Positions 52,695 to 61,568 of a stretch of DNA of 64,000 nucleotides are shown in pieces. This DNA is from Acidobacteriota bacterium (GTDB lineage: Bacteria; Acidobacteriota; Vicinamibacteria; Vicinamibacterales; UBA823). Below the pieces are notes generated by a model. It did not search any database and had not been told where the DNA came from. It saw nothing but the letters and a program-made list of their open reading frames with translations. A program made the position numbers and the translations under genes. The stretch lies in assembly GCA_002730735.1 (NCBI GenBank), contig PCAU01000001.1, positions 86,925-150,924 on the forward strand, given 5' to 3'. Position 1 is the first letter of the stretch; each line of letters opens with the position of its first letter.

Positions 52695-52738
52695 GTCATT
52701 AAAATGACAAAGAGAAAAAATATCGTCAATTAAATGAC
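52695..52738. repeat. Twin palindromic boxes, 30 bp centre to centre
   Basis: GTCATTAAAATGAC (52695-52708; arms GTCATT/AATGAC, perfect) and GTCAATTAAATGAC (52725-52738; arms GTCA/TGAC) both lie inside a longer shared 17-mer ATCGTCAWTWAAATGACAA. The 30-bp spacing is close to three helical turns, as expected for two dimers of one regulator on the same DNA face. Confidence 0.6.
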
Positions 52739-52760
52739 AACTGTGGAGAGAAATCTCTTT

Positions 52761-52782
52761 TGAAAGAAGCCTCTTAAGAGGC
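52761..52782 (-). terminator. Rho-independent terminator of the lone DHp gene
   Basis: Minus-strand hairpin GCCTC-TTAA-GAGGC followed by TTCTTTCA, starting 13 bases after the stop of the gene at 52796-53005. Confidence 0.55.
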
Positions 52783-52795
52783 CAGGAACGCGATC

Positions 52796-53005
52796 TTATT
52801 CGGGAGTCTTCAGCTTAGAGCGTATCGCTCTTGCCGTAGTTAGAGCCTTAAATACGCTCTCCTGGATCTGCACCGCGCGTGATCGGATCTTCCCGTCCGT
52901 AGCCTTATTCACTTCAATAAGCTCAGCATTGGCCAGAATAATTCCGAGCTGATTATTCAGGTCGTGAAACAGTCGGCGGAAATCGGTCGGCTCGTCCACA
53001 CTCAT
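52796..53005 (-). CDS. Stand-alone histidine-kinase dimerisation (DHp/HisKA-like) protein
   Basis: 69 residues. Almost the whole protein matches one HisKA hairpin: RRLFHDLNNQLGIILANAELIE is an H-box with His14 followed by Asp, and QIQESVFKALTTARAIRSKLK is the second helix. There is no ATP-binding domain. A two-helix chain would dimerise to a four-helix bundle, as in ChpT/Spo0B or HPt-like phosphotransfer proteins. A phosphotransfer role between the hybrid kinase and the NtrC-like regulator is inference. It lies 50 bases after a small HTH gene on the same strand. Confidence 0.75.
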   Translation of the reverse strand: MSVDEPTDFRRLFHDLNNQLGIILANAELIEVNKATDGKIRSRAVQIQESVFKALTTARAIRSKLKTPE

Positions 53006-53055
53006 CCCTTTTCGATGTGGGCTGAAGCACTGCCGCCGGTCACTGAGCGTATTCC

Positions 53056-53271
53056 TCAGGCCTCTTTTCGGTCGGCCTGCGCCCAGACTGGGCCCTTCGA
53101 TGCACCAGCCGGCTCCCGCCAGAGCGTGTCAGTGAAAATACGAATCGAACCGCCAGCCGTTCGGACGTACTCGACCTTGCCACTGGAAATCCAGTTGTAG
53201 ATCGTCCGGCGGCTAACGCCCACCAGTTCGCACGCCTTCATAATCGAAATGGCTTTTCGGTCAATAATCAT
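53056..53271 (-). CDS. Small excisionase/MerR-like helix-turn-helix protein
   Basis: 71 residues. The HTH is ISIMKACELVGVSRRTIYNWISSGKVEYVR, followed by a wing (GGSIRIFTDTLWR), the layout of the excisionase-type (HTH_17) family. The last 20 residues are polar. No phage or integrase gene is nearby, so it is more likely a small regulator than an excisionase. It is divergent from the NtrC-like gene (187 bases between) and in line with the lone DHp gene. Confidence 0.8.
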   Translation of the reverse strand: MIIDRKAISIMKACELVGVSRRTIYNWISSGKVEYVRTAGGSIRIFTDTLWREPAGASKGPVWAQADRKEA

Positions 53272-53458
53272 GGTCTTACTCGCTGGCGTGCGGAGTAGCC
53301 CAACACACTGAGCGGGGACTCCGCCTCGCCTACCAATCCATCTAGCTCACTCCCACTCCTTAGGGTCTATCGGCTTTGCGACCATCGGCCTGTAGGTGAA
53401 CATTTGAGCTGTCTTGACCAAGGAGCCACCGAGTGTCAAAATACTGTCACCTCTCTAA

Positions 53459-54850
53459 ATGACTGAAAAAGAAACACATTTACTCATCGTTGAAGATGAA
53501 GAGGCGCTCCGTGAAGCATATGCCGAGGGCCTCTCAGACCGTGGCTACACGGTGACGCAGGTCGAAACTGGTGAGCAGGCGCTGGTGAAACTTCGTGAGT
53601 TTGCGTTCGACGTCGTTGTTACAGACCTGAAGCTGCCAGGCGCGGCGGATGGCACTCAGGTGGTCAAGGCAGCTGTTGAGCGGTATCCCAAGATTCTCGT
53701 CATCGTCATGACTGCGCATGAGGCTGCGTTCCCTGAGGTTAAGAAAGCAGTCGAGACAATGCCGAACGGCAAGGGCACCTTCCTCACTAAACCATTTCTA
53801 TTCGAGCACTTGGTGCATGTTCTCTCAAAGGAACTCGCAACCCAAAACGAGATTGATGACTTACGTAGACAAGTCAATGAGCGTTACCAATTCGGCAACC
53901 TCGTCGGGTGCAGCCGAGTTATGCGTAATCTGGTTGACCTCTTAAAGACCGTCGCACCAACCAACAGCACCGTGTTGATCACCGGTGAGACCGGTACCGG
54001 TAAAGAGCTCGCGGCACGCGCCATCCATCAAAACAGCCCGCGCCACGCGCATCGGTTTGTCGCGATCAATTGTGGCGCTATTCCTGAAACTCTTCTTGAG
54101 GCAGAACTATTTGGCCACGTGCGGGGTGCGTTCACTGGTGCCATAGAGTCTCGGCCGGGCCGGATTGAGCAGGCACAAAAGGGCACCCTGTTCCTCGATG
54201 AGATCAGCACGATGAGTACCGCGCTTCAGGGTAAGCTCCTTCGCGTACTGCAGGAGCGCGAACTGGAACGGATCGGTGACACTCGGCAGATTAAGATCGA
54301 CGTTCGGGTTGTCGCAGCAACAAATTCCGACCTAACCCAACGTGTGGCTGATGGGGACTTTCGCGAGGACCTGTTCTATCGACTAAATGTCATTCCGGTT
54401 ACCCTCCCACCACTCCGGGACCGGCGGGAGGATGTCCCGTTACTGACAGAGCATTTTCTCCAACGAATCGGGCGTGAACTAGTGCCTCCCCGTCCGCAGG
54501 TCAAGCCCACACAGGAGGCAAGACAGCAGCTAAGCGCTTATCACTGGCCGGGAAACGTCAGGCAACTCGAGAACGTCATCGAGCGAGCACTCACCCTAAA
54601 CCAAGGTCGCTCCCAGATTGAGATCGGCGATCTGCCGCAAGAAATCCAGGCGGCTCCTAATTCGTTGGAAAACTTCCAGGTTACAGTTCCCGACGAAGGC
54701 CTTGATTTCAGTCTCTCTATCCATGACATCGAGCGTCAAATCATCCGCCAAGCGCTCGAAAAATCTGGCGGCAATAAACGCCGCGCGGCTGACCTGCTCA
54801 AGCTCAAGCGCACGACCCTCATTGAGAAGATGAAGCGGCTGTACACCTGA
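53459..54850 (+). CDS. Sigma-54-dependent response regulator (NtrC family)
   Basis: 463 residues. Receiver domain 1-125: VEDEEALREAY, phospho-acceptor Asp56 (VVVTDLKLPG) and the lysine in FLTKPF. The AAA+ domain (about 150-385) has Walker A GETGTGKE, the sigma-54-contacting GAFTGA loop intact, Walker B TLFLDEIST and the arginine-finger region REDLFYRLNVIPV. A C-terminal Fis-type HTH follows (IRQALEKSGGNKRRAADLLKLKRTTL). Activates RNA polymerase bound to sigma-54. No kinase gene is directly adjacent, but the hybrid kinase at 49903 and the lone DHp at 52796 are near. Confidence 0.94.
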   Translation: MTEKETHLLIVEDEEALREAYAEGLSDRGYTVTQVETGEQALVKLREFAFDVVVTDLKLPGAADGTQVVKAAVERYPKILVIVMTAHEAAFPEVKKAVETMPNGKGTFLTKPFLFEHLVHVLSKELATQNEIDDLRRQVNERYQFGNLVGCSRVMRNLVDLLKTVAPTNSTVLITGETGTGKELAARAIHQNSPRHAHRFVAINCGAIPETLLEAELFGHVRGAFTGAIESRPGRIEQAQKGTLFLDEISTMSTALQGKLLRVLQERELERIGDTRQIKIDVRVVAATNSDLTQRVADGDFREDLFYRLNVIPVTLPPLRDRREDVPLLTEHFLQRIGRELVPPRPQVKPTQEARQQLSAYHWPGNVRQLENVIERALTLNQGRSQIEIGDLPQEIQAAPNSLENFQVTVPDEGLDFSLSIHDIERQIIRQALEKSGGNKRRAADLLKLKRTTLIEKMKRLYT

Positions 54851-54860
54851 GGAAATCTAT

Positions 54861-55166
54861 ATGCCGCCGCGCTACGCCTACTGGACGATTGTGCTGGATA
54901 CCGGCAGTCGAACATCATTTCGATCAGCGACACGAAATGAGCTGGTCACAACCTTGCGCCAAATGAGAAGAAAAGACCCGAAAGCCGAACTCAAATGGTT
55001 CGCGCAGGGCCGCCTATGGGAATCGCCGACCGAGGCGCAAGCGGCACGGGTGCGGCGTTCCACGAAGTTCACCAAATTGGCCCGCAACCCTAAAGAGGTT
55101 ATGAAGAGAAAAGGTGGACCAAGCCGCCCTGGGCGGACCAACGGAAAGCACTCCCGGAATCGGTAA
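54861..55166 (+). CDS. Small basic conserved hypothetical protein
   Basis: 101 residues, 10 bases after the NtrC-like gene and probably cotranscribed. The N-terminal half (RYAYWTIVLDTGSRTSFRSATRNELV ... ELKWFAQGRLWESPTEAQAA as separate motifs) looks like a small alpha/beta domain with conserved aromatic residues. The C-terminal 40 residues are strongly basic (KRKGGPSRPGR). Similar small proteins occur in Acidobacteria to my memory; no function is known. The basic tail would suit RNA or DNA binding. Confidence 0.7.
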   Translation: MPPRYAYWTIVLDTGSRTSFRSATRNELVTTLRQMRRKDPKAELKWFAQGRLWESPTEAQAARVRRSTKFTKLARNPKEVMKRKGGPSRPGRTNGKHSRNR

Positions 55167-55230
55167 ACGACGTAAGCTTAAATTCAATTACTGCCGGGAC
55201 CAAAACACTGTCAGACGGCTGTGCATCGAT

Positions 55231-56277
55231 CTATCGGCTGAAGAAAAAAGTGTGAATCGTTCGGCGAAGACCAGCAATCGACTCAATCGCGTTGATTTCC
55301 TTTCTGAGATGGGAACCATTCTCACACCCTTTTGTATACCAAGCGCCGAGCGCCCGAAGTTTGTTAATCACCCACCGGTCACGACCGCGGACCGTCGCAG
55401 TTTCGCCAGTTGATGGCAGCCTGTGACGGAATCCTTCCGCTTCACCAACACCCTCACCGAGCAGTAGGTCCAGGTAGTCCAGTAGGAAATGACCCCTTTT
55501 TTCAAATGTGACCTGACGGGGTGCATTGCCGGCGGAGAGGTCTGCTGCTTGTGAAAAAATCCATGGATTCCGGAGGGCGCCGCGCCCAACAAGAACGCCG
55601 CTCACAGCGCTCTCATTAAGCCTTTCAAGAAGCTGGGCTGGCTCAACACAATCTCCACTACCGAAAACTGGGATGTCAACTGAACGCGCGACGTCGCTGA
55701 TGAGGCCCCAGTCAGACCGACCGGAGTAGGACTGCTTCGCTGTTCGCCCGTGAACCGTGATAGCTGCCGCACCTACGCCTTCGACCCTCCGGGCCAATTC
55801 CTGTGCGTTGAGTTCCTCTTCATTCCAACCACTCCGCATCTTAACCGTCACCGGTATCCTTACAGCCTTCGCCATCGTTTCGACAATGGTCGCTGCGTGC
55901 TTCGGATCACGCATGAGGCTGCAACCTGCGTTGTGTTTCGCGATTTTTGGGACCGGACAGCCCATATTCACATCTACGATGTCCGCACCTAATGACTCCA
56001 AGATCTGCGCTGAAGCCGCCATCTTAGCTGGATCACCGCCAAACACCTGAATCGATACCGGACGTTCTTCTTCTGTGTACTCAGCGAATTCGAGCGTGCG
56101 GTCAATACCGCGTACGAGTCCTTCGGAACTGACCATCTCCGTCACAACGAGGCCACATCCACGCTGCCGCTTTACCAAGCGTCGGAACGCTGTGTCAGTC
56201 ATCCCCGCCATCGGTGCCAATCCAAACGGCAGCGTTAACGTCACTTCGCCGATTTGTACCTGCGCCATTTGTTCCAT
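55231..56277 (-). CDS. dusB: tRNA-dihydrouridine synthase (DusB family)
   Basis: 348 residues from ATG 56277, 4 bases after the stop of the NusG-like gene; an in-frame upstream start would overlap that gene. The FMN-dependent TIM barrel shows GLAPMAGMTDTAFR, SIQVFGGDPAKMA, DVNMGCPVPKI, the catalytic cysteine in KHNAGCSLMRDP, TVKMRSGW, ITVHGRTAKQSY and GSGDC ... GVLVGRGALRNPWIF. It reduces uridine to dihydrouridine in the tRNA D-loop. It is usually next to fis or nifR3-type genes; here it lies behind the NusG paralogue. Confidence 0.93.
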   Translation of the reverse strand: MEQMAQVQIGEVTLTLPFGLAPMAGMTDTAFRRLVKRQRGCGLVVTEMVSSEGLVRGIDRTLEFAEYTEEERPVSIQVFGGDPAKMAASAQILESLGADIVDVNMGCPVPKIAKHNAGCSLMRDPKHAATIVETMAKAVRIPVTVKMRSGWNEEELNAQELARRVEGVGAAAITVHGRTAKQSYSGRSDWGLISDVARSVDIPVFGSGDCVEPAQLLERLNESAVSGVLVGRGALRNPWIFSQAADLSAGNAPRQVTFEKRGHFLLDYLDLLLGEGVGEAEGFRHRLPSTGETATVRGRDRWVINKLRALGAWYTKGCENGSHLRKEINAIESIAGLRRTIHTFFFSR

Positions 56278-56281
56278 CGCG

Positions 56282-56830
56282 TCAGTATGGCCGGACATCA
56301 GCAGCATCTACAACGACACTGACAGCCTGTTTAATCAGGTCCACAGAAAGTATCAACCTAGCTTGAGCACTCTTACGCAATAGACGTCCAATGATCCCCA
56401 TAAGAGGTCCATGGATCACTTCGACCATCATTCCTTCGTGAATGAGTGGACAGGGATCGTATTGCATGTCGCTTTCTACGAGCTGCCGGATAATCGCGAT
56501 TTCCTGGTTCGGGATCGGGGCAGGTACTCCGTCGAACGAAACAATATTCACGACTCCCGAACACTTCAGCACAGTGACTCGTGCAGAAGTATCGAACTTA
56601 GCAAAACAATAGCCGGGAAATAACGGCCAAGCCAACTTCTTCTTCCGGTCCTTCCAACGACTCCACCGAGTATATGTTGGTAGAAATACGTCAATGTTCT
56701 TCTGCTGAAGCTGCTCACGTACAGATTGCTCGTGTCGAGACCGTGTCCACACTGCATACCAGGCTGGCTCTAAAGAACGTGAGTCCTCAACGGAACCACG
56801 TGCCGCAAGCGCGGTTGGTGAGTTACCCAT
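56282..56830 (-). CDS. NusG-like transcription antiterminator (UpxY/RfaH type)
   Basis: 182 residues from ATG 56830 (a GTG at 56851 is possible). The NGN domain reads WYAVWTRSRHEQSVREQL, then NIDVFLPTYTRWSRWKDRKK and WPLFPGYCFAKFD. A KOW domain follows (EGMMVEVIHGPLMGIIGRLL). The SRWKDRKKK element marks the UpxY branch, paralogues of NusG that promote elongation through long polysaccharide operons. Window context fits: polysaccharide ABC exporter genes lie 5 kb upstream on the same strand, though separated by mfd. Confidence 0.85.
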   Translation of the reverse strand: MGNSPTALAARGSVEDSRSLEPAWYAVWTRSRHEQSVREQLQQKNIDVFLPTYTRWSRWKDRKKKLAWPLFPGYCFAKFDTSARVTVLKCSGVVNIVSFDGVPAPIPNQEIAIIRQLVESDMQYDPCPLIHEGMMVEVIHGPLMGIIGRLLRKSAQARLILSVDLIKQAVSVVVDAADVRPY

Positions 56831-56871
56831 TGACAGCAAATGGCTAGACACAGCGGGCGGGGGTCGCCGAC

Positions 56872-57951
56872 TCAGTGACCTGTGGTGGCGGCCGCCCGGA
56901 TAGCGGCTATACGCGCTTCGTACACTTCACGGAGGCCATCGCTCTTCCACTCAATAATCGCGTTGGCATAAAGTTCTTCCATGAACCCATTGAACGCAAC
57001 CTGGCGGCGCTCATTGAAGACCCTGTTGGCGATATCGCCACGTACATCCTCAAACGATTGAAACGAGACCGGTGTGGCTGATTCGAGTTTAAACATCTGG
57101 TAGCCAATCGCCGTCCGTATCGGATCAGTCACGTCACCGGGCGCCAAATCCTTTAGCAACTCCATTACAGCCGGTGCGAGTTCATCGTCGTTTAGTGGGC
57201 CAATCAGACCACCATTCGCCTTTGACGGCGCGTCTGAAACCCTGGCCACTACATCCGAGAATGGCTCACCAGCAACTACACTGGCAAGGGCATCGTTAGC
57301 CTTCCCTTCAAGAGCCGCCTCGGCTACGTTGGTTGGAGTGCCGTCAGGGACCGCGATCAGAATCTCCCGTAGCGTGATCTGTCCTGGTATACGAAACTCA
57401 TCTGGGTTCGCGTTGTAGTACTCGCGCGCCTCAGTATCCGTCATCGCGACCTTGTCAGTAACTTCGATCCGCTGGACATTCGAAACAATGAATTGCCGCT
57501 CCATCGCACGCCTGAGGTCTGACGCTGTCATACCTTCTGCAGCCAAAACTTCGTCCCACTGCTCGTCACTTTCGATATTGTTCTGTGTTTTGACATTCTC
57601 AACAATGTCAGCGAATCTTTCGTCATCCATCTCCATACCGAGTTCACGCCCGTGCTGCACGATCAGTAGCTCATCAATTGCATCAACAATGAGCTGCGGT
57701 ATTGCTTGATCCAGTAAATCGTTAAGTTCGGCGTCGGTCGTGTTCTCGTCTAGATTGCCTTGCTCACGCTGTCGCCGCAGCAGTTGAACCTGACGTTCCT
57801 CCAGTTCGGTCTTAGTAATAATCGCGCCGTTAACCTTGACGAGAACCTGTTCTAAAACAATGTTCTGCTCCGCCGGTGCACCTTCCAAAACCACGACAGC
57901 TGCCGCTACGGCCCATATGACCAAGCCACGTGTACCGCTACACTTTCTCAT
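56872..57951 (-). CDS. SurA-like periplasmic peptidyl-prolyl isomerase
   Basis: 359 residues with a signal peptide (about residues 1-28). The SurA N-terminal domain is visible (VLVKVNGAIITKTELEERQVQLL and a long helical region, about 30-170). It is followed by a PPIC/parvulin domain (about 185-300; ITLREILIAVPDG, FSDVVARVSDAPSKANGGLIGPL, DELAPAVMELLKDLAPGDV, GYQMFKLES). The C-terminal helix completes the fold. It assists outer-membrane protein folding in the periplasm. It is situated 36 bases after mfd on the same strand. Confidence 0.9.
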   Translation of the reverse strand: MRKCSGTRGLVIWAVAAAVVVLEGAPAEQNIVLEQVLVKVNGAIITKTELEERQVQLLRRQREQGNLDENTTDAELNDLLDQAIPQLIVDAIDELLIVQHGRELGMEMDDERFADIVENVKTQNNIESDEQWDEVLAAEGMTASDLRRAMERQFIVSNVQRIEVTDKVAMTDTEAREYYNANPDEFRIPGQITLREILIAVPDGTPTNVAEAALEGKANDALASVVAGEPFSDVVARVSDAPSKANGGLIGPLNDDELAPAVMELLKDLAPGDVTDPIRTAIGYQMFKLESATPVSFQSFEDVRGDIANRVFNERRQVAFNGFMEELYANAIIEWKSDGLREVYEARIAAIRAAATTGH

Positions 57952-57987
57952 AAGCGCCTCAAAAGAAATGTGTTAGACACAACCATC

Positions 57988-60900
57988 TTAGCTGATTTCG
58001 GTTGTTGATCCCAATTCAGCCAGCACGCCGGTGACGCGAGAAAAAATGCTGCTTGGGGAAAGCGCGTCCTCAGCAGAACTGTCCCTCCGGCTGGGTCGTA
58101 GCGAGGCGTTACCGGCCCTCTCCCGGCCTGCCCACCAAGGTGCAGAAGTGGTCAGTTGCGCATCACTAGAATCAGCAGCGGCGCACAAATCAATTTTCAG
58201 GAGGCCAGGTGGAACCAACGTCACATCTGAGTGCTCCTCTACCATCTCCAAAACTCGACCAGAATCCACGACCATCTGAGGTCGGAATTTCACGACGACT
58301 GTATTGTGATCACGTTCGATCGACTCAACGCCCAACGCATCGGCACGGACCCGGAGCCGACCATAGTCAGCAAGAGTCAAAATGGAAGCGGGTAGAAGGC
58401 CGTAACGATCATGCAACTCGGATAGAATCTGCGCCAAATCATCTTCGCTCTTTGCGCCTGCCACGCGGCGGTAGACTGTCAATCGTTGCGTCATATCTGG
58501 TATGTAGTTCTGATCGATTCGCAGGTCAATCTTCAAGTTAACGGCTGCCCGCCTCTCGTCCAAAATCTCTTCGCCTTTCAATCGACTCACCGTCTCTTCC
58601 AGCAACTTGATGTACATCTCAAACCCGATCGCTTCAATGTGCCCGCTCTGTTCACCACCGAGCAGGTTGCCAGCTCCCCTAATCTCCAAATCCAGCGCGG
58701 CGACCCTAAACCCGCTACCAAGATCGCTGAACTCTCGAATCGCGGCCAAGCGTTTACGTGCGACAGCCGACAGTGCGTCGGCATGGGGTAAAAGCAAGTA
58801 GGCGTAAGCTCGGCGGTCTGACCGACCGACCCGGCCTCGCAACTGGTAGAGTTGTGCCAAACCAAAGTGATCGGCCTGATTAATGATTAAAGTGTTGACG
58901 TTTGGTAGGTCTAGACCATTTTCGATGATCGTGGTTGTTACAAGTACATCGCATTTGCGATCAATAAAACTCACCATGCATCGTTCAAGAACGTCCTCAC
59001 TCATTTGGCCGTGCGCAACAGCCACCTTGACATTCGGCACGAGTCGCGTCACTAGTTCAGCGATCGAGTAGATCGATTCAATGCGGTTGTGCACGAAATA
59101 GACCTGTCCACCGCGCTCGACCTCGTGACGGATCGCCTGTGCGATCAAAGTGCGGTCGAATCTGGCGACATTGGTCTGAATCGCCAATCGATTCTTTGGG
59201 GGAGTTTCAATCAGCGACATGTCGCGAATACCGATGAGGGACATGTTGAGCGTCCTAGGAATTGGTGTTGCCGTCAGTGTTAGGACATCGACTCTCCGGC
59301 GTAATTGTTTGAGTCGTTCCTTATGAGCTACGCCAAAGCGTTGCTCCTCATCAACAATAAGCAATCCTAAGTCGCGAAACGTCACATCCCTCGAGAGCAA
59401 GCGATGGGTGCCGACAACTATGTCAGCCCTCCCATTTGCTGCGTGGCTAATAACTGTCTTTTGTTCTTGCCGAGTTCTGAATCGGCTCAGTAACTCAATC
59501 GTGACGGGAAACGCTGCAAACCGTTCTGTGAGCGTCCTGACATGCTGGAAAGCTAAGACGGTTGTGGGCGCCAGCAACGCGACCTGCTTCCCCTCCATGA
59601 CTGCTTTGAATGCGGCGCGGACAGCGACTTCCGTCTTTCCGTACCCAACATCACCGCAAAGCAGACGGTCCATAGGGGTCGGAGCCTCCATGTCGCGTTT
59701 GATGTCGGCTACGGCTGTGGCTTGATCAGCAGTTAGTTCATATCGGAAGGCGTCCTCGAATTCACGCTGCCAATGCGAATCTTCGCTGAAGGCGTGGCCC
59801 GGTATGGTTTTGCGCGCGGCGTAAAGCTTCAGAAGCTCCTCCGCCATGTCACGCATCGCCTTCTTGACTCGTGTCTTCGCACGTTCCCAAGTTGTTCCCC
59901 CTAGCCGATCAAGCGACGGTCGGCTTCCACCGGTGTACTTCTGGATCAAATCGAGTTGCTCCACCGGCACGAATAGCTTCGTGGCCTCCGCATATTGGAG
60001 TTCCATAAATTCCTGCACTGCGCCGCCAACTTCAAGCTGGCGGAGACCAACGAATACACCAACACCGTGTTCCACGTGCACGACATAATCGTCGACCTTA
60101 AGGTCACGAAAATCGGTGAGGAACACCTGCGGGAGGGGGCGCCGGCGATCGGACGTTTGTCTAGGCTCCTCGAACACGTCGGCTTCGGCATAGACCTGGA
60201 ATCCGGCATCAGCCAACCTAAATCCACGCGATAGCTGGCCTACAGTTACTATTACGGCCGATCTACTCGGCGGCTGATGGGCGCCGGCAATTACCGCTGA
60301 AAGCCCGTGGTCGGTCAGTAGTTCAACAGCACGGTTCAAGGTGCCACCGGTTATTGCAACGAATAACACCTGTTCGCCCTGTGCGTGCGCACGTTGGACA
60401 TCCGTTATCCAGTCCGCAAGGCGGCCTCGGTACTCGATCACTGGTTGACAGGCAATGTGCACAGAATCACCCACGGATGTCTTGTAATCGAGGGCATTGA
60501 GGTAAACCGCGGTTCGTAGCCGTTGTGCAATATCGTCGGGGTTAGCCACGAACTGTTCCAGCGCTCTCGGTGCCTCACCGCGTGTTTTTGCATCCTCAAA
60601 TGCGGTGGTTAATCGCTGATATGCCGTCGTCAACTGCGTATTGACTTCTTCTGGCTCGGAAGTAAGCAGGCGATATTCATGTGTTGGCAAATACTCGAAC
60701 ACCGAGACAGCCGGAGGCTCCTCCTCTAATGTTTCTGGATTGTTGTCGTTATCAAAGCGTTCTCGAATTGGCGTTATCGCAACCCGACTGACCCCTCCTA
60801 TTGAGCGCTGTGTCGCTTCGTCATAGCGCCTTATCGACTCGATCATGTCTCCGATAAACTCGACACGCACAGGATGGTCGTCTGTGGCAGGAAAAAGGTC

Positions 60901-61434
60901 GACTATGCCGCCTCTGACACAAAACTCACCGTGGCCATCAACAGGGTCTTGGCGAACAAAACCTCCACGAAGAAGGCGATCGCCGAGTAACGTTGGCGAC
61001 GTCTCGTCCCCCGGAGCAAGGTGAATCGACGCATCCAGCATTACCGCTGGAGCACTCACACGAGGGAGAAGCGCTTCAACTGAGGCCACGACAACCCGAG
61101 CCTTGCCTCGCACCAAGGCGGAGAGAGCAGCTGCCCGTGCCGAGGTGACCTCGAGGTGCGGCACTAATCCGCGATATGGATCGACCTCCAGCGATGGAAA
61201 CGGAAGAATTGCAAGTTCGGCCTCGGGGGCCGAACACCCCTCCAGTGACGCGAAGAAGAACCTAGTGTCAGATGTCATCGGGTCAACATCGGCATCGGTC
61301 GGTACGACAAGGAGGCTCACTGTTTGACGTCGTGTGGTGGCCGCCGTGAACAGGGCACAAGCCGAACTCGTCAACCCAGTAATGGCAGTAGCGTTAATCT
61401 TGGTATCAAGCTGCTCGAGTGCGGTCTTGAGCAT
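57988..61434 (-). CDS. mfd: Transcription-repair coupling factor Mfd
   Basis: About 1148 residues from ATG 61434; in-frame TTG 61479 and GTG 61473 would add up to 15 residues. The UvrB-homology N-terminus contains FPSLEVDPYRGLVPHLEV. The RNA-polymerase-interacting domain reads DYVVHVEHGVGVFVGLR. Translocase motifs are all present: LLCGDVGYGKTEVAVRAAF (Walker A), VDEEQRFG (DEEQ box), TLTATPIPRTLNMSLIG, VTTTIIENGLDLPN and QLRGRVGRSDR. The C-terminal D7 domain ends with DSSAEDALSPSS. Mfd removes stalled RNA polymerase from lesions and recruits UvrA. It sits between an rfaE2-like gene and the SurA-like gene. Confidence 0.95.
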   Translation of the reverse strand: MLKTALEQLDTKINATAITGLTSSACALFTAATTRRQTVSLLVVPTDADVDPMTSDTRFFFASLEGCSAPEAELAILPFPSLEVDPYRGLVPHLEVTSARAAALSALVRGKARVVVASVEALLPRVSAPAVMLDASIHLAPGDETSPTLLGDRLLRGGFVRQDPVDGHGEFCVRGGIVDLFPATDDHPVRVEFIGDMIESIRRYDEATQRSIGGVSRVAITPIRERFDNDNNPETLEEEPPAVSVFEYLPTHEYRLLTSEPEEVNTQLTTAYQRLTTAFEDAKTRGEAPRALEQFVANPDDIAQRLRTAVYLNALDYKTSVGDSVHIACQPVIEYRGRLADWITDVQRAHAQGEQVLFVAITGGTLNRAVELLTDHGLSAVIAGAHQPPSRSAVIVTVGQLSRGFRLADAGFQVYAEADVFEEPRQTSDRRRPLPQVFLTDFRDLKVDDYVVHVEHGVGVFVGLRQLEVGGAVQEFMELQYAEATKLFVPVEQLDLIQKYTGGSRPSLDRLGGTTWERAKTRVKKAMRDMAEELLKLYAARKTIPGHAFSEDSHWQREFEDAFRYELTADQATAVADIKRDMEAPTPMDRLLCGDVGYGKTEVAVRAAFKAVMEGKQVALLAPTTVLAFQHVRTLTERFAAFPVTIELLSRFRTRQEQKTVISHAANGRADIVVGTHRLLSRDVTFRDLGLLIVDEEQRFGVAHKERLKQLRRRVDVLTLTATPIPRTLNMSLIGIRDMSLIETPPKNRLAIQTNVARFDRTLIAQAIRHEVERGGQVYFVHNRIESIYSIAELVTRLVPNVKVAVAHGQMSEDVLERCMVSFIDRKCDVLVTTTIIENGLDLPNVNTLIINQADHFGLAQLYQLRGRVGRSDRRAYAYLLLPHADALSAVARKRLAAIREFSDLGSGFRVAALDLEIRGAGNLLGGEQSGHIEAIGFEMYIKLLEETVSRLKGEEILDERRAAVNLKIDLRIDQNYIPDMTQRLTVYRRVAGAKSEDDLAQILSELHDRYGLLPASILTLADYGRLRVRADALGVESIERDHNTVVVKFRPQMVVDSGRVLEMVEEHSDVTLVPPGLLKIDLCAAADSSDAQLTTSAPWWAGRERAGNASLRPSRRDSSAEDALSPSSIFSRVTGVLAELGSTTEIS

Positions 61435-61568
61435 CGCCCGCACCGAAAGCGATTGGGGGGTCGAGGGAATCACGATCAAACCAGCGGAGAAGATGAACCC
61501 CCGATGTTAGCACGCGGGAGCCAAGAAAACCGCAACGGGTGTCGCGGTCTTCCATCTGGCACTGAGGA

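Larger units (their letters stand above)
52470..52795 (-). other. 326-base AT-rich regulatory region upstream of the sigma gene
   Basis: This gap holds the leader of the sigma gene, a pair of palindromic repeats (52695-52738) and a terminator for the gene on its right (52761-52782). The stretch 52580-52760 is much more AT-rich than the rest of the window. I could not fix a promoter. Confidence 0.5.

Noticed and set aside
53056-53271. Excisionase-like HTH as a sign of a prophage or integrated element
   Set aside because: No integrase, attachment repeat or change of composition around it; the neighbours are chromosomal regulators.
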